DNA of 64,000 nucleotides from Sulfuricella denitrificans skB26 (GTDB lineage Bacteria; Pseudomonadota; Gammaproteobacteria; Burkholderiales; Sulfuricellaceae): positions 1,933,501 to 1,997,500 of the forward strand of contig NC_022357.1 of the NCBI RefSeq assembly GCF_000297055.2, read 5' to 3'. Below are positions 17,141 to 28,215 of the stretch, piece after piece (within the stretch, counting starts at the first letter, position 1; each line of letters opens with the position of its first letter). The position numbers were made by a program, and so were the translations under genes. The notes beneath the pieces are model-generated. The model was not told the DNA's origin and did not search any database. It saw nothing but the letters and a program-made list of their open reading frames with translations.

Positions 17141-19147
17141 TTAGGATTTTGGCAGCACTTCCAGCGACACGTGCAGTTCACGCTGGATTTTATCCAGTGG
17201 CCATGAAAGCGTCAGCGTAACCGCCTGCATGATTTTCTCGAAGCCCGCCTCTGACTGGGATACGCTGAAATGGGGCCGGCTAACCAGCCGGGCCGGCTCG
17301 CTCAGGGTCAATTTTACCATGCCACCCAGAACGTCGTCGTCAAGCAGTAATTCCCTCACCGAATCCAGTTCCATCAGCTGACCGAAACCACCCGGCACCT
17401 GGCCTGCAAAGATGAACTTCCCGGCCGGACCATCACAGCTTGGCATGGCGAGATTGATTTCAGTGGTGAACGTGCCGCGGGATTCCTTACCGAAGCGATA
17501 GCTCGCTTCCAGCCTGTTTTCAGATAAGTACACACGTTTTTCCACCCCGTCTCCGATAAAGGTCAGAGAAAGGTCGCGCTCCGTCTTCAGCTGGTAATCC
17601 TGCAAGGGCGAGAACCCTCCGCCCTCCGGCTGGATGCTGTCGACGAACAGGCCACGCGGGCGCACATCGGTAGCCAGATCCTCCGAATGAATCTCGTGCT
17701 TGAAGACGACGCGATCATGCGCCGAGGCAATACCGGCGCCTTCGTGCTGACCATGCTCCTCGCGCAAATGGATTTTTCGATGGTAGTGCTCGGTCTGGCG
17801 CATCAGGCTGTCGGCGAAATTGTGGCGCAGCGGGTAGCTGTCGAACTCGATCACGCTGGCATTGCCGTCCACCCGTACTACCGCCTGCAAGGCGGAGTTA
17901 TGCAGAAAAACCTCATCCTGGCCATCGAGGTCGCAATCAAAACGGGTTCTTCCTGAACGCGGATCGCATTGATCGAGGCTGCCCTCCAACTCGACGATGG
18001 CGTGGTACACCGCGCGCCGCAAGTGCGGCAGGTACAGGCCGCCGAACAGTCCATGCCAGTAGGCATCATTGGCTTGGGCACGGTACAGCGCATCGAGCAT
18101 AGCCGGCTTCTTGCGGTTCGACGGCAGCTTGTCCAGCCGTTCGGACAGCCCCAGCATGCGCTTGTGCATCCAGTTCGCCTCGGGATAGCGGGTAAGGAAA
18201 TTCTTCCACATCCCGCCGCGCAGGAACGCCTTGTCCTGAGCGAACCACCCTTCGGCCTTGGCGCGCGCCAGCAAGTCCGCATACTGGTTGGCGGCAGGCG
18301 CCGGCAGGCTCCACTCGTTCATCTCGATATAGGAGGTGGTGGGCAGATAAACTACGCCGCGCGTTTTGGCGGCAGCGTGGTAATCGCTGTAACGCTGGGT
18401 GCGGATTTTCGGCGAGGCGAGCACACCCTCGATGAAGCTCACCAGCCAACCCTTCTCGTACACCCATTCGTAGGTTTCCGGCCAGATCCCGAATTTCTCG
18501 ATGTCATCGAAATACACCGCCGCGGTGCGCCCTTCGTCTGCCAGGCTCTCCAGATAAGCAACCGCCTCGTTGGCGGGCGAAAACGGGAAACGGTAGCGCA
18601 GTTCCTCGGAAATCGGGAACAGATCCAGCCTGCGTCCGTCCTCTTCGGTCGTGTAGAAGCCGTCCAGTTCAGCCGCGGTCTTTCCGGCGCAGAAGAAATG
18701 GTAGTCGTCCACGGTAACATAACGAATCTTCGAATCGGCCAGCGCCGGAACCACCGTTGCTTCCCACACTCGCTCGGTCAGCCAGGCGCCCGCCGGCCTC
18801 TGGCCCAGTTTCTTTTCCAGCTTGTCGGACAGCCGCGTCACCTGCCCGACGCGGTCTCGATGGGGAATCACCGCCAGCACTGGCTCAGTGTCACCGGCAC
18901 CAAACAGCTCAACCTGGCCGCGCTTGACCATTTCGCGCAGCAGCGCCATGTCTTCAGGGTAATGCTGGAACAGCCAGTCCAACAACCAACCGGAAAAATG
19001 CACGGCAAAATGGAAGTCGGGGAAGCGGTGCAGAGTATGGATGAACGGGCGGTAACAGCGCAGGTGCGCATCTTCCAGTACTTCAGGAAAGTTGCCGACG
19101 GGCTGATGGGCGTGGACGCCGAGCAGGAGGGAAATTTGACGTGCCAT
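17141..19147 (-). CDS. GH57 4-alpha-glucanotransferase-like enzyme
   Basis: A 668-residue cytoplasmic GH57 enzyme with the TLGT architecture: a seven-stranded catalytic barrel, a helical DUF1925-like part and a C-terminal beta-sandwich of the DUF1926 type. The predicted nucleophile is E125 in WLTERVWE and the acid is D214 in YFDDIEKFG, aligned with E123 and D214 of the Thermococcus litoralis enzyme. It probably rearranges alpha-1,4 glucan chains. It follows the second GH57 gene on the same strand, separated by a palindromic repeat. Confidence 0.88.
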   Translation of the reverse strand: MARQISLLLGVHAHQPVGNFPEVLEDAHLRCYRPFIHTLHRFPDFHFAVHFSGWLLDWLFQHYPEDMALLREMVKRGQVELFGAGDTEPVLAVIPHRDRVGQVTRLSDKLEKKLGQRPAGAWLTERVWEATVVPALADSKIRYVTVDDYHFFCAGKTAAELDGFYTTEEDGRRLDLFPISEELRYRFPFSPANEAVAYLESLADEGRTAAVYFDDIEKFGIWPETYEWVYEKGWLVSFIEGVLASPKIRTQRYSDYHAAAKTRGVVYLPTTSYIEMNEWSLPAPAANQYADLLARAKAEGWFAQDKAFLRGGMWKNFLTRYPEANWMHKRMLGLSERLDKLPSNRKKPAMLDALYRAQANDAYWHGLFGGLYLPHLRRAVYHAIVELEGSLDQCDPRSGRTRFDCDLDGQDEVFLHNSALQAVVRVDGNASVIEFDSYPLRHNFADSLMRQTEHYHRKIHLREEHGQHEGAGIASAHDRVVFKHEIHSEDLATDVRPRGLFVDSIQPEGGGFSPLQDYQLKTERDLSLTFIGDGVEKRVYLSENRLEASYRFGKESRGTFTTEINLAMPSCDGPAGKFIFAGQVPGGFGQLMELDSVRELLLDDDVLGGMVKLTLSEPARLVSRPHFSVSQSEAGFEKIMQAVTLTLSWPLDKIQRELHVSLEVLPKS

Positions 19148-19165
19148 GTAAGAAACCCTTATTTA

Positions 19166-19242
19166 ACCGCAGAGGACTCGGAGGACGCAGAGGAAATGCG
19201 ATAATGTTTTATTGTTTCCCTCTGCGTCCTCCGCAGTGAAAA
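19166..19242. repeat. Nonamer-based palindromic intergenic repeat, copy 1
   Basis: The left arm (19166-19196) is built of near-nonamer units such as CGCAGAGGA, CTCGGAGGA and CGCAGAGGA. The right arm (19215-19242) reads the complement, including CCTCTGCGTCCTCCGC. The loop is about 18 bases. The element lies between the two GH57 genes and is closely related to the one at 35858-35985. Confidence 0.75.
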
Positions 19243-19250
19243 GTTGCTGT

Positions 19251-21017
19251 TCAAGCTGCTCTGCGCATCGCTCCGCCCGCTTCGGGGCTGCCGCCGCCAT
19301 GGCTGATCGGTTTGCCGAGCTGCTCCGGTATGGGCAGCTTCAGCAATCGGTAGAGGTTCGCCAGATTATCCCGATACAGCTTGTCGAAGCTTTCTACGCT
19401 GTGCTGCGGATTGTAATCACCGAACCACCAGAACCAGTCGGAACCTTCGCAATCGGCCAGCTGTTTATGTGCGAGTTCAACTTCCTGCTTGTCCAGGCGG
19501 CCGCTGCCCATGACCAGGTCGAAGTTTTGCTTGGCGGTGCACAGCAGGTCCCAGGCGCGGTTTTTTGCGGGCTCTCCGATCCAGGTGGAAAACGTGCCAT
19601 ACACCCAGCTGCCGGCAACCAGGTAGGGCAATTTGCCCATCGCAGGGCTTGTTGTGCTGGCATTCTCGACCAAGCCCAGCGGCAATTGCACCTGCATACC
19701 GTTGCTTTCCACGCAGCCGTCGAGATAATCCTTGAAGGTGGTGGAGCGGATGAAAGGGTGCGACTCCAGCGCATCGTACATTTCGGATAGAAAGTAATAT
19801 CCGTTGTAAGGGTAGTATTCCCAGGCGTTTTCCCCGTCCAGGATAACGCTGACCACCGGGCTCTCGCCTTCCGGCGTATGCCGCCAGATTTCCTCCAGTT
19901 CATCAATGAAATTATCCACTGCATCCCTGCCGAACCACTTCGCGTACTCGAAGCCGATTTTGTCAGACAGACGGTCATCGCGGAAAAAGGAGACGATCTC
20001 ATGATCGCCCGTAGCAAGGCGGTAAGGCCGATAGAGATAGTCCATTCTGGACGGTAACGGCTGGTTCCCATCCAGTCCGCGCAGACTGTTAACCAGCACC
20101 GATTCTCCGCTCGCCATCCAGCGGCAGCCATGCTCGGCAAACACTGTCGCTGCCGCCTGCGACACGCCGCCCTCTGCGGGCCAGATGCCCTGCGGCGCAA
20201 CGCCAAATCGGTCGCGATGGCTTTCGATCGCGGATGTGATATGAAAGGAGGCACGCTTGAGTCCGCCCGGATAGCACGTCGCTTCCGGCAGGACGACGCC
20301 AGGCATACTTTCCCGCGCCACCTTGAAGTCAATCAGGAGCGGCACGATGGGGTGATAATGGGGCGTAGTGGAAATTTCGATCTGCCCGGAATCTGCCAGG
20401 CTACGGTAACGCGGAATCAATCCCCGGATGGTTTTTCCGATCAGATCGAACAGTTGACGACGGTCGGCAAGGGTGAAATGCGAGCCCTTCGCCATCAGAT
20501 TGACCACTAGCTCGCTGCCGCGCCGCACGCTTTCACCGCACCACACCAGGTGGTACCAGACCAGCAGATCTGCCATATACTGCCCGGAAAGGAAATCAAG
20601 GCTCGCTTCGCCATTCAGTTCATGATGCTTGTACAGATCGCTCAGCCGTTTGTAGGCCGGGTAAGGGTCAATCATCTTGGTATGGTTGCTGCGGAAACAG
20701 CTGTCAAAAATCAGCCCGCGCCTGACGGAAGAGAGATTATTCAGGTCCTTTTCATCCAACAAGGCAAGCAGCGGGTCGCGCAGCTTGCCTTCCTCGAATT
20801 GCCGACTGTAATCCTCCAGCTGATCCAGCAGCACGGGAACGAAATTGAACACCGACTTGGCTTGGGGATGGCTTTCCAGATGATAGGCCATGTCGGAATA
20901 ATCCTTCATGGCGTGCAAATAGGTCCACGGCAGCATGTATTCGCCCGTGGTCAGGTTGCGGTAATCAGGCTGGTGCATGTGCCAGCACAGGATCAGGTGG
21001 AGCTTTTTGTCGGTCAT
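19251..21017 (-). CDS. GH57 glycoside hydrolase, alpha-amylase-like
   Basis: A 588-residue GH57 enzyme distinct from its neighbour. The opening LHLILCWHMHQPDYRN is the GH57 first motif. The predicted nucleophile is E282 in GIWPAEGGVS and the acid is D394 in ILDGENAWEYYP. No signal peptide is seen, so it acts in the cytoplasm, probably on glycogen or maltodextrin. It sits between glgC (upstream) and the glucanotransferase (downstream) on the same strand. Confidence 0.87.
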   Translation of the reverse strand: MTDKKLHLILCWHMHQPDYRNLTTGEYMLPWTYLHAMKDYSDMAYHLESHPQAKSVFNFVPVLLDQLEDYSRQFEEGKLRDPLLALLDEKDLNNLSSVRRGLIFDSCFRSNHTKMIDPYPAYKRLSDLYKHHELNGEASLDFLSGQYMADLLVWYHLVWCGESVRRGSELVVNLMAKGSHFTLADRRQLFDLIGKTIRGLIPRYRSLADSGQIEISTTPHYHPIVPLLIDFKVARESMPGVVLPEATCYPGGLKRASFHITSAIESHRDRFGVAPQGIWPAEGGVSQAAATVFAEHGCRWMASGESVLVNSLRGLDGNQPLPSRMDYLYRPYRLATGDHEIVSFFRDDRLSDKIGFEYAKWFGRDAVDNFIDELEEIWRHTPEGESPVVSVILDGENAWEYYPYNGYYFLSEMYDALESHPFIRSTTFKDYLDGCVESNGMQVQLPLGLVENASTTSPAMGKLPYLVAGSWVYGTFSTWIGEPAKNRAWDLLCTAKQNFDLVMGSGRLDKQEVELAHKQLADCEGSDWFWWFGDYNPQHSVESFDKLYRDNLANLYRLLKLPIPEQLGKPISHGGGSPEAGGAMRRAA

Positions 21018-21024
21018 ATGATTT

Positions 21025-21120
21025 AGTACTGAGTGCTGAGCTGAAAGTGCTGAGTCAGTGGAATCCCTGCGTGATGGCTAGCTCAGGATTCAGGATTCAG
21101 GACTCGGCACTCAGGACTCG
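21025..21120. repeat. Heptamer-based palindromic intergenic repeat (STRR-like), copy 1
   Basis: The right arm (about 21081-21120) is a run of heptamers: TCAGGAT, TCAGGAT, TCAGGAC, TCGGCAC, TCAGGAC. The left arm (21025-21058) has complementary units such as TGCTGAG. The whole can fold into a long hairpin. It fills the gap between the GH57 start and the glgC stop, ending two bases from the latter. A sister copy is at 33181-33258. Confidence 0.8.
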
Positions 21121-21122
21121 AA

Positions 21123-22400
21123 TTATCTAAGATGATGCAACTTCTGCCCAAGCATCTCGGGCGTAATCAGCGTGATTCCATTTTTTGTCACGTGAAAGCG
21201 CTTGGCATCTTCCTCGGGATTTTCCCCTACTACCAGACCATCTGGTATCTTGCAGCCCTTGTCCACCACCACCCGACGCAGGCGAGCGCCACGACCGATG
21301 TTCACGTCCGGCAGCAGCACTGAATCGCTGACCTCGGCAAAACTGTGGACATAGACATTGGAAAACAGCAGCGAGCGACTAACCGTTGCACCGCTGATAA
21401 TGCAGCCGCCGGACACCAGGGAATCCACCGCCACGCCCCGACGAGTTTCATCGTCGAACACAAACTTGGCGGGCGGCAACTGCGCCTGGTAAGTCCAGAT
21501 CGGCCAGGTCTTGTCGTAAAGATTAAGGTCGGGGGTGACCTTGGTGAGCTCCATATTGGCTTCCCAATAGGCATCCACTGTTCCCACATCACGCCAGTAT
21601 GCCGATTCGCCCGGTGCGGCAACACAACTATCGGAAAAACTATGCGCAAACATGCGGTAGCGCGACATGATATGGGGAATGATGTCCTTGGCGAAATCAT
21701 GCGAAGAATTCGGATCGTCAGCGTCGCGGGCCAGTTGCTCATAGAGAAATTCAGCGTTGAACACGTAAATACCCATGCTCGCCAGCGCCATATCGGGATT
21801 GCCCGGGGTCGACTGCGGATGCTCCGGTTTTTCATTGAAGGCAACCACGCGATGCCCTTCATCGACCGACATCACGCCGAATTCCCTGGCATCTTCGATC
21901 GGCACCTCGATACAAGCCACCGTCATATCGGCCGCACTGGCGGCATGAAACGCCAGCATTTCGCCGTAGTCCATCTTGTAAACATGATCGCCCGCCAGGA
22001 TCAGGACATAGGTCGAATCGTAGTTGCGCAAAATGTCCATGTTCTGGAAAACCGCATCGGCGGTGCCACGGTACCACATGGTTTCGTCGATGCGCTGCTG
22101 TGCCGGCATCAGTTCGACAAATTCGTTGAATTCGCCGCGCAGGAAACTCCAGCCACGGTGCAGATGCTGCAACAGGCTATGCGCTTTGTACTGGGTGATG
22201 ACGCCGATGCGGCGGATGCCGGAATTGACGCAGTTGGAAAGGGGGAAATCGATGATCCGGAACTTGCCGGCAAATGGGACGGCGGGCTTGGCGCGCCACT
22301 CGGTCAGGTTCTTCAGACGGGAACCGCGGCCGCCGGCGAGGATCAGCGCGACGGTGTTTTTTGTCAGCAAGCTGACAAAACGTGGGTATTCTTTCTCCAA
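21123..22400 (-). CDS. glgC: Glucose-1-phosphate adenylyltransferase
   Basis: GlgC makes ADP-glucose, the committed step of glycogen synthesis. The 425 residues contain the nucleotide loop [31 protein letters not shown], the [13 protein letters not shown] loop and [16 protein letters not shown]. The C-terminal part is a left-handed beta-helix with [19 protein letters not shown]. Full length and intact. It is divergent from glgB; an extended -10 box (TGCTATAAT) lies about 80 bases upstream. Confidence 0.96.
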   Translation of the reverse strand: MEKEYPRFVSLLTKNTVALILAGGRGSRLKNLTEWRAKPAVPFAGKFRIIDFPLSNCVNSGIRRIGVITQYKAHSLLQHLHRGWSFLRGEFNEFVELMPAQQRIDETMWYRGTADAVFQNMDILRNYDSTYVLILAGDHVYKMDYGEMLAFHAASAADMTVACIEVPIEDAREFGVMSVDEGHRVVAFNEKPEHPQSTPGNPDMALASMGIYVFNAEFLYEQLARDADDPNSSHDFAKDIIPHIMSRYRMFAHSFSDSCVAAPGESAYWRDVGTVDAYWEANMELTKVTPDLNLYDKTWPIWTYQAQLPPAKFVFDDETRRGVAVDSLVSGGCIISGATVSRSLLFSNVYVHSFAEVSDSVLLPDVNIGRGARLRRVVVDKGCKIPDGLVVGENPEEDAKRFHVTKNGITLITPEMLGQKLHHLR

Positions 22401-22477
22401 GACTGACCTCCACTTACAATTATCGGAAACCTGTTGAAGCCCATCCGAGCACAGCTACGCGGGGAGCTCAAGGAGGG

Positions 22478-22483
22478 ATTATA
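22478..22483 (-). promoter_or_regulatory. Candidate -10 box for glgC
   Basis: On the minus strand the sequence TGCTATAAT gives an extended -10 element. A TTGCGG about 15 bases upstream could be a weak -35. It lies about 80 bases before the glgC start. Confidence 0.45.
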
Positions 22484-22520
22484 GCAGACTGAAATCTCCC
22501 GCAACCCGAGTAACAGTCGT

Positions 22521-22526
22521 TATAAT
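22521..22526 (+). promoter_or_regulatory. Candidate -10 box for glgB
   Basis: A perfect TATAAT lies 37 bases before the glgB ATG. No good -35 is seen at 17 bases, so an activator may be needed. It is only about 40 bases from the opposing glgC -10 box. Confidence 0.4.
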
Positions 22527-22562
22527 CCAAATATACTTCTAATTTAGAGAAACACCACACCC

Positions 22563-24731
22563 ATGAAAGTAAATCCGCAGGTGAAGTCTTTGCTTCAAGC
22601 TCGGCTGCACGATCCTTTCGCCTTCCTCGGCACTCATCAAGCCAACGGAAGGTGGACAGTCCGGGTATTTGCACCCTACTCCGAAAAACTCTGGCTACAG
22701 ATCGGAGATGCTTGGGAGGATATGCAAAAAACCGACTCGCATGGCCTGTTCGAGTGGAACGGCAAGGAAGCGCCTCACACGCCGTGCCACCTGCGCCACC
22801 TGCAAAACGGGGTACTGAAAAACAGCCACGACACCTATTCCTTCCCCAGCACCATCAGCGAGCACGACCTCTTTCTTTTCGGCGAAGGCCGGCTCTACCA
22901 GGGCTACCACATGCTGGGTGCACAGCCGATGGAAAATCTCGGCATCGCGGGCGTGCGCTTCGCGGTGTGGGCACCCAATGCGGAAAGAGTCAGCGTGGTC
23001 GGCGACTTCAACTGCTGGGACGGTCGCGTTCACACCATGCGCAGCCTGGGAAGCTCGGGCGTGTGGGAAATTTTCATCCCCGGACTTTCTCCCGGCAGCC
23101 TGTACAAATTCGAAATCCGTAATCGCCACAGCGGCCAGGTGCTGGTCAAGGCCGATCCCTACGCCAGAGAATTCGAACTGCGCCCAAACACCGCCGCCCG
23201 CATTACGGCATCTGCAGGCCATGCCTGGCAGGACGGCGCATGGCTGGAAAAACGCAAGAACCTCGACTGGCTGCACGCGCCGTTCAACATCTACGAAATC
23301 CATGCCGGCTCATGGCGGCGTCATCCTGACGGGCGCTTCTATACCTGGCGCGAACTGGCCGAAAGTCTGGTCCCTTACGTCAAGGAAATGGGTTACACCC
23401 ACATCGAACTGCTACCGATTTCCGAGCATCCCCTGGACGAGTCCTGGGGCTATCAAACCACCGGCTATTTCGCCCCGACTTCCCGCCACGGCACGCCGGA
23501 CGAACTGCGCGCATTCATCGACGCCTGCCACCAGGCGGACATCGGCGTCATCCTCGACTGGGTGCCGGCGCACTTCCCGCAGGATGCCTGGGCGCTTGCC
23601 AACTATGACGGCACCGCCCTGTACGAGCACGAAGATCCGCGCCTGGGCCTGCATATCGACTGGGGCACCCACATCTTCAATTTCGGCCGCCACGAGGTAA
23701 AAGGTTTTTTGCTGTCCAGCGCCCATTACTGGCTGGATGAGTTCCACTTCGATGGCCTGCGCGTGGATGCCGTCGCTTCCATGCTCTACCTCGACTATTC
23801 GCGCAAGGCCGGCGAATGGCTGCCGAACAAGTACGGCGGACGGGAAAACCTCGAAGCTATCGACTTCCTGCGCCAGCTCAACATCATGGTGCACGACGAA
23901 TTCCCCGGCGCACTCACCTTCGCCGAGGAATCCACCTCCTGGCCTATGGTATCGCGCCCGGTTTACCTCGGTGGCCTGGGTTTCTCGATGAAGTGGAACA
24001 TGGGCTGGATGAACGACACCCTGACCTACATGCAGAACGACCCGGTGCACCGCCGTTACCACCACAACGAACTCACCTTCGGCCAACTCTACGCCTATAC
24101 GGAAAATTTCGTACTGCCGTTCTCCCATGACGAAGTGGTACATGGAAAACGCTCGTTACTCGCCAAAATGCCGGGCGATGGCTGGCAGAAATTTGCCAAC
24201 CTGCGCCTGCTGTTCACTTACCAGATGACTTACCCCGGAAAAAAACTCAACTTCATGGGCAACGAACTGGCCCAGGGCCGGGAATGGCGCATCGGCGGAG
24301 AACTTGACTGGGAACTACTGGAGCGCGAGCAGCACCAGGGAATGAAAAGCCTGTCGCGCGACCTCAATCGTCTCTACCGTGACCGGCCCGCCCTGCACGA
24401 ACTTGATTTCACATCGAACGGCTTTGCCTGGATCGATTGCCACGACGCCGACCAGTCGGTGCTTTCTTACCTGCGGCGCGACCGCAATGGCTCGTTCGTG
24501 GCAGTGATGCTGAACTTCACACCAGTGCCGCGTCTCGGCTATCGCATCGGAGTGCCCCGGCCCGGCTTGTACCGCGAAATCCTCAACAGCGACTCCCTGT
24601 TTTACGGCGGTTCCAACCAGGGCAATGGCGAAGGCGCCGTTGCCGAGAATACACCCTGGATGGGCCATCCTTATTCCATCGTGATAACCGTACCGCCGCT
24701 GGCGGGAATAATATTGGCTTTGGCCGAATAA
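22563..24731 (+). CDS. glgB: 1,4-alpha-glucan branching enzyme GlgB (GH13)
   Basis: GlgB introduces alpha-1,6 branches into glycogen. The 722 residues show the N-terminal CBM48-like modules ([20 protein letters not shown]), the GH13 barrel with [22 protein letters not shown] (nucleophile Asp), TFAEEST (acid) and [12 protein letters not shown], and a C-terminal beta-domain. The length matches E. coli GlgB. It is followed after 34 bases by pgi on the same strand. Confidence 0.97.
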   Translation: MKVNPQVKSLLQARLHDPFAFLGTHQANGRWTVRVFAPYSEKLWLQIGDAWEDMQKTDSHGLFEWNGKEAPHTPCHLRHLQNGVLKNSHDTYSFPSTISEHDLFLFGEGRLYQGYHMLGAQPMENLGIAGVRFAVWAPNAERVSVVGDFNCWDGRVHTMRSLGSSGVWEIFIPGLSPGSLYKFEIRNRHSGQVLVKADPYAREFELRPNTAARITASAGHAWQDGAWLEKRKNLDWLHAPFNIYEIHAGSWRRHPDGRFYTWRELAESLVPYVKEMGYTHIELLPISEHPLDESWGYQTTGYFAPTSRHGTPDELRAFIDACHQADIGVILDWVPAHFPQDAWALANYDGTALYEHEDPRLGLHIDWGTHIFNFGRHEVKGFLLSSAHYWLDEFHFDGLRVDAVASMLYLDYSRKAGEWLPNKYGGRENLEAIDFLRQLNIMVHDEFPGALTFAEESTSWPMVSRPVYLGGLGFSMKWNMGWMNDTLTYMQNDPVHRRYHHNELTFGQLYAYTENFVLPFSHDEVVHGKRSLLAKMPGDGWQKFANLRLLFTYQMTYPGKKLNFMGNELAQGREWRIGGELDWELLEREQHQGMKSLSRDLNRLYRDRPALHELDFTSNGFAWIDCHDADQSVLSYLRRDRNGSFVAVMLNFTPVPRLGYRIGVPRPGLYREILNSDSLFYGGSNQGNGEGAVAENTPWMGHPYSIVITVPPLAGIILALAE

Positions 24732-24765
24732 AATAACCGCGCCCTCTGCGGTATCAAGGAAAGTT

Positions 24766-26409
24766 ATGTCCGCCCTCACCCGCTCGACACACTGGCAAGC
24801 GCTGAAAGCGCATCAGAAAACACTGGTTCCAACCTCGCTACGCGAGCTGTTCGCAGCCGACCCCAAACGCTTCGACAAATTTTCCCTGGAGGCCTGCGGC
24901 ATCCTGCTGGATTATTCGAAAAACCGTATCGACTCGGAGACCATGACGCTGCTGGCGGCGCTGGCGCGTAAAGTGGATGTCGAAGGCTGGCGCGAAAAGA
25001 TGTTCGCCGGCGACAAGATCAACTTCACTGAAAATCGCGCGGTACTGCACACGGCGTTGCGCAACCGCTCCAGCCGTCCGGTCATGTTCGACGGGCACGA
25101 CGTCATGCCTGAAATAAGGCGCGTGCTCAACAAGATGCGTGAATTTACGGAAAGCGTGCGCTCTGGCCACTGGAAAGGCCACACCGGCAAGCCGATCACC
25201 GATATCGTCAACATCGGCATCGGCGGCTCCGATCTCGGCCCGGCAATGGCCTGCCTGGCGCTTGCGCCTTATGGCAAGCCGGACTTGCATGCCCACTTCG
25301 TCTCGAATATCGACGGCACCCAGCTGGCGGAAACGCTGAAGCGGCTCGACCCGGCAACCACGCTGTTCATTGTCGCTTCGAAGACCTTCACCACCCAGGA
25401 AACCATGACCAACGCGGCTTCAGCACGCGAATGGCTGCTCCGTTCGGCGCATGACGAAACCGCAGTGGCCCGACATTTCGTCGCTGTCTCTACAAACACC
25501 GCAGCCGTCGCCCAGTTCGGCATCGACACCACGCACATGTTCGAATTCTGGGACTGGGTGGGCGGCCGCTACTCGCTGTGGTCGGCAATCGGACTGCCGA
25601 TTGCCGTTTTCATCGGCATGGACCATTTCGAGGCCTTGCTGACCGGCGCATTCGAAATGGACGAGCATTTCCGCAAAGCTCCGCTGGAAAACAACATGCC
25701 GGTGATCATGGCCCTGATCGGGATGTGGCACGCCAATTTCTGGAATGCCCACAGCCACGCCGTGCTGCCCTACGACCAGTCCCTCGCGCGCTTTCCCGCC
25801 TACCTGCAACAGCTCGACATGGAAAGCAACGGCAAGCGCGTCGACCGCAGCGGCAAAACCGTCGATTACAATACCGGCCCGGTAATCTGGGGCGAACCTG
25901 GCACCAACGGCCAGCACGCCTTCTACCAGCTGATTCACCAGGGCACCCGGCTGGTGTCGGCGGATTTTCTCGCCCCGGTGGAAAGCCACAACCCCATCGG
26001 CGAACATCACGCCATCCTGCTCTCCAACTTCTTCGCCCAGACCGAAGCGCTGATGAAAGGAAAAACGGCAGAAGAAGCCCGTGTCGAACTGGAAGCGGCA
26101 GGCATGAAGGGCGCGGCGCTTAAACAGTTATTACCGCACAAGGTGTTTCCCGGCAATAGCCCGACCAACTCGATTCTGTTCCAGAAACTCGACCCCAGGA
26201 CCCTGGGCGCGTTGATCGCACTCTACGAGCACAAGGTGTTCGTGCAGGGCATGATCTGGAACCTGAATTCCTTCGACCAGTGGGGGGTGGAACTGGGCAA
26301 GCAACTGGCGCAAAAAATCCTTCCCGAGCTCGCAGGAAAAACGGTTGTCAACACCCATGACACTTCCACCAATGGACTGATCAATTATTTTAAACAGCGA
26401 AAACTGTAA
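24766..26409 (+). CDS. pgi: Glucose-6-phosphate isomerase
   Basis: Interconverts glucose-6-phosphate and fructose-6-phosphate, linking glycogen to glycolysis and gluconeogenesis. The 547 residues contain [14 protein letters not shown], the substrate loop [15 protein letters not shown] and [18 protein letters not shown], the classic PGI signatures. Full length. AAGGAAAG precedes the ATG. The next gene starts on the base after its stop. Confidence 0.97.
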   Translation: MSALTRSTHWQALKAHQKTLVPTSLRELFAADPKRFDKFSLEACGILLDYSKNRIDSETMTLLAALARKVDVEGWREKMFAGDKINFTENRAVLHTALRNRSSRPVMFDGHDVMPEIRRVLNKMREFTESVRSGHWKGHTGKPITDIVNIGIGGSDLGPAMACLALAPYGKPDLHAHFVSNIDGTQLAETLKRLDPATTLFIVASKTFTTQETMTNAASAREWLLRSAHDETAVARHFVAVSTNTAAVAQFGIDTTHMFEFWDWVGGRYSLWSAIGLPIAVFIGMDHFEALLTGAFEMDEHFRKAPLENNMPVIMALIGMWHANFWNAHSHAVLPYDQSLARFPAYLQQLDMESNGKRVDRSGKTVDYNTGPVIWGEPGTNGQHAFYQLIHQGTRLVSADFLAPVESHNPIGEHHAILLSNFFAQTEALMKGKTAEEARVELEAAGMKGAALKQLLPHKVFPGNSPTNSILFQKLDPRTLGALIALYEHKVFVQGMIWNLNSFDQWGVELGKQLAQKILPELAGKTVVNTHDTSTNGLINYFKQRKL

Positions 26410-27255
26410 ATGGCACAGGCGCTCTCTCCCCATTCGGGTGAAAAACACTGGCACCTGCCCGCACAGCCCAAAATACTGGCAAAAATCGAGGGTCTGGCAC
26501 GCAAGCCCAACCTGAACATCAGCAGCCTCTCCACTCTTGTGGCACAAGATGTCGGCCTGTCTGCGCTTCTTCTCAAGTCAGTCAATTCCGTCTATTTTGG
26601 CCTGGAAGAACGCATCAGTTCGATCAAGCATGCCATTGCCCTGCTTGGCATGCAGCAAACGCTGAATATCGCCCGTACCGAATCACTGCGCCGTACCGGG
26701 GGCGGAGAAACCCATGCGCTTGCCGACAGTCGGATTACCGAACGCTCGCGTGAGGTCAGCACGATGTGCGCCATCATTGCTACCGAATGCTTTGATGAAG
26801 ATCAGATATCTTCCGAACTCGCTTACATGATCGGTCAATTCCATGACTGTGGCATCGCGATACTGATGCGCGATTACCCGAACTATTGCACCTCGCTCGA
26901 TGACCTGGAAAACAAATTCTGGCCCGATCTGCTCGCGGAAGATCAGAACAACCAAACCGACCACGGCATGGTGGGCTGTTTGCTGGCGGAAAACTGGGGG
27001 CTGCCCGATCCGGTGTGCCAAGCCATTCGCCATCACCATCACATCCAGCAATCAGGTGAGGAATCGCGCGCCCTTGTTGCCATCCTGCAAATGGCGATGC
27101 ACTTGTTCAACGTAAGAACAGGAAACGATGACAGAGAATGGGAAAACAATATCGATCATGTTCTTCAGGCACTGGAAATAGCGCCTGAAGAGGTCGAAGA
27201 ATTCGAAGAGGACGTACGCCGGATTTTCCACGAGCGGAACGCTCACGCCAGCTAA
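26410..27255 (+). CDS. HDOD domain signalling protein
   Basis: A 281-residue cytoplasmic protein made mostly of an HDOD domain, a catalytically dead relative of HD phosphohydrolases. Family features are LPAQPKILAKIEGLARKPNL, LSALLLKSVNSVYFG, the ISSIKHAIALLGMQQT helix and AIRHHHHIQQSGEESRALV. The C-terminus is acidic (EEVEEFEEDVRRIF). HDOD proteins act in regulatory and stress signalling. It starts immediately after the pgi stop, so it is probably cotranscribed. Confidence 0.85.
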   Translation: MAQALSPHSGEKHWHLPAQPKILAKIEGLARKPNLNISSLSTLVAQDVGLSALLLKSVNSVYFGLEERISSIKHAIALLGMQQTLNIARTESLRRTGGGETHALADSRITERSREVSTMCAIIATECFDEDQISSELAYMIGQFHDCGIAILMRDYPNYCTSLDDLENKFWPDLLAEDQNNQTDHGMVGCLLAENWGLPDPVCQAIRHHHHIQQSGEESRALVAILQMAMHLFNVRTGNDDREWENNIDHVLQALEIAPEEVEEFEEDVRRIFHERNAHAS

Positions 27256-27302
27256 AAACCAATTATTTCGATGAAGAGGGGAGAGATGAAGCGAACTTCG
27301 AG

Positions 27303-28001
27303 CTACCCTTCAAGCAAGATGCTTTCAGCCAGCACATCCACCCCTAGCCGTGGCGTGATGGCGTGAGCGGGGATATGGGCGCCGGCGCGCCAGTTCATCA
27401 CGGCTTCACGCTTGCTTTCCCCGGTAACCAGGAACAACACCTGCTTTGCCTGACTCAAGCGCCAGGCACTCAAGCTTACCCGCTCAGCCGGAGCCTTGGG
27501 CGCATCAAATACCGGCAGAGCCACAGGAGAACCCACTCCCTGGCCCAAATCGTTGCCAGGGAACAGGCTGGCGGTATGGCCATCCTCGCCCAGCCCGAGC
27601 AGCACCAGATCGAACTCCCCAACCTGCTTCAAGGTGACAGCATAGGCTGCAGCAGCAGCTTTTGCACCCATTTCGGCCGGAATTGCATAAACTTGTTTTT
27701 GCGGCACCGGAACATGGTCCAGCCAGGCGTCCCGCGCCATGCTGCTGTTGCGCTCGGAGTCGGCAGCGGGCAGGCAACGCTCGTCGCCGAAATAGATATG
27801 CCAGGCTTCCCAGTTGGTCTTTAAAGTTCGCAGCCGCTCATACAGGGCGCGGGGGGTATTACCGCCGGCCAGCACCAGACGGAAGACGCCGGAACCTGCG
27901 ATCGCCTGCTCGGCGGCAAGAGAAATCATGCTGACAGCTTCCGTCTGCAACGACTGCACAGAAGAAAAAAGATACCAGCGGCAAAGCTGTGTGGGGGTCA
28001 T
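27303..28001 (-). CDS. pgl: 6-phosphogluconolactonase
   Basis: Hydrolyses 6-phosphogluconolactone in the oxidative pentose phosphate pathway. The 232 residues from ATG 28001 include LVLAGGNTPRALYE, WHIYFGDERCLPAADSERNS and LGLGEDGHTASLFPG, the SOL/DevB-type signatures. I chose ATG 28001 because GGTGAAG precedes it and homologues begin near here; the frame is open further upstream without support. It is convergent with the HDOD gene. The 214 bases upstream (28002-28215) show no gene. Confidence 0.92.
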   Translation of the reverse strand: MTPTQLCRWYLFSSVQSLQTEAVSMISLAAEQAIAGSGVFRLVLAGGNTPRALYERLRTLKTNWEAWHIYFGDERCLPAADSERNSSMARDAWLDHVPVPQKQVYAIPAEMGAKAAAAAYAVTLKQVGEFDLVLLGLGEDGHTASLFPGNDLGQGVGSPVALPVFDAPKAPAERVSLSAWRLSQAKQVLFLVTGESKREAVMNWRAGAHIPAHAITPRLGVDVLAESILLEG

Positions 28002-28215
28002 ATCTTCACCATAAAACAAACTGCCGCAGTACATTCCAGACAACCGCGGCCCACCATGCAGATACTCATATCTGCCCTCTTTTCCCATTACACTTCTCAA
28101 GTATAGATCAGGAAAGTGAATGCATCGCCCAATACGATTCGGGTGGGTCTACGATCTGCAGCAAAAAAAGATTGCGGCAAACCGATATGCGGCCGAGGCG
28201 AAACTCAGAATATGT

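Noticed and set aside
21025-21120. Possible CRISPR array because of regular short repeats.
   Set aside because: Units are 7 bases with no spacers, arranged as inverted arms; no cas genes are present.
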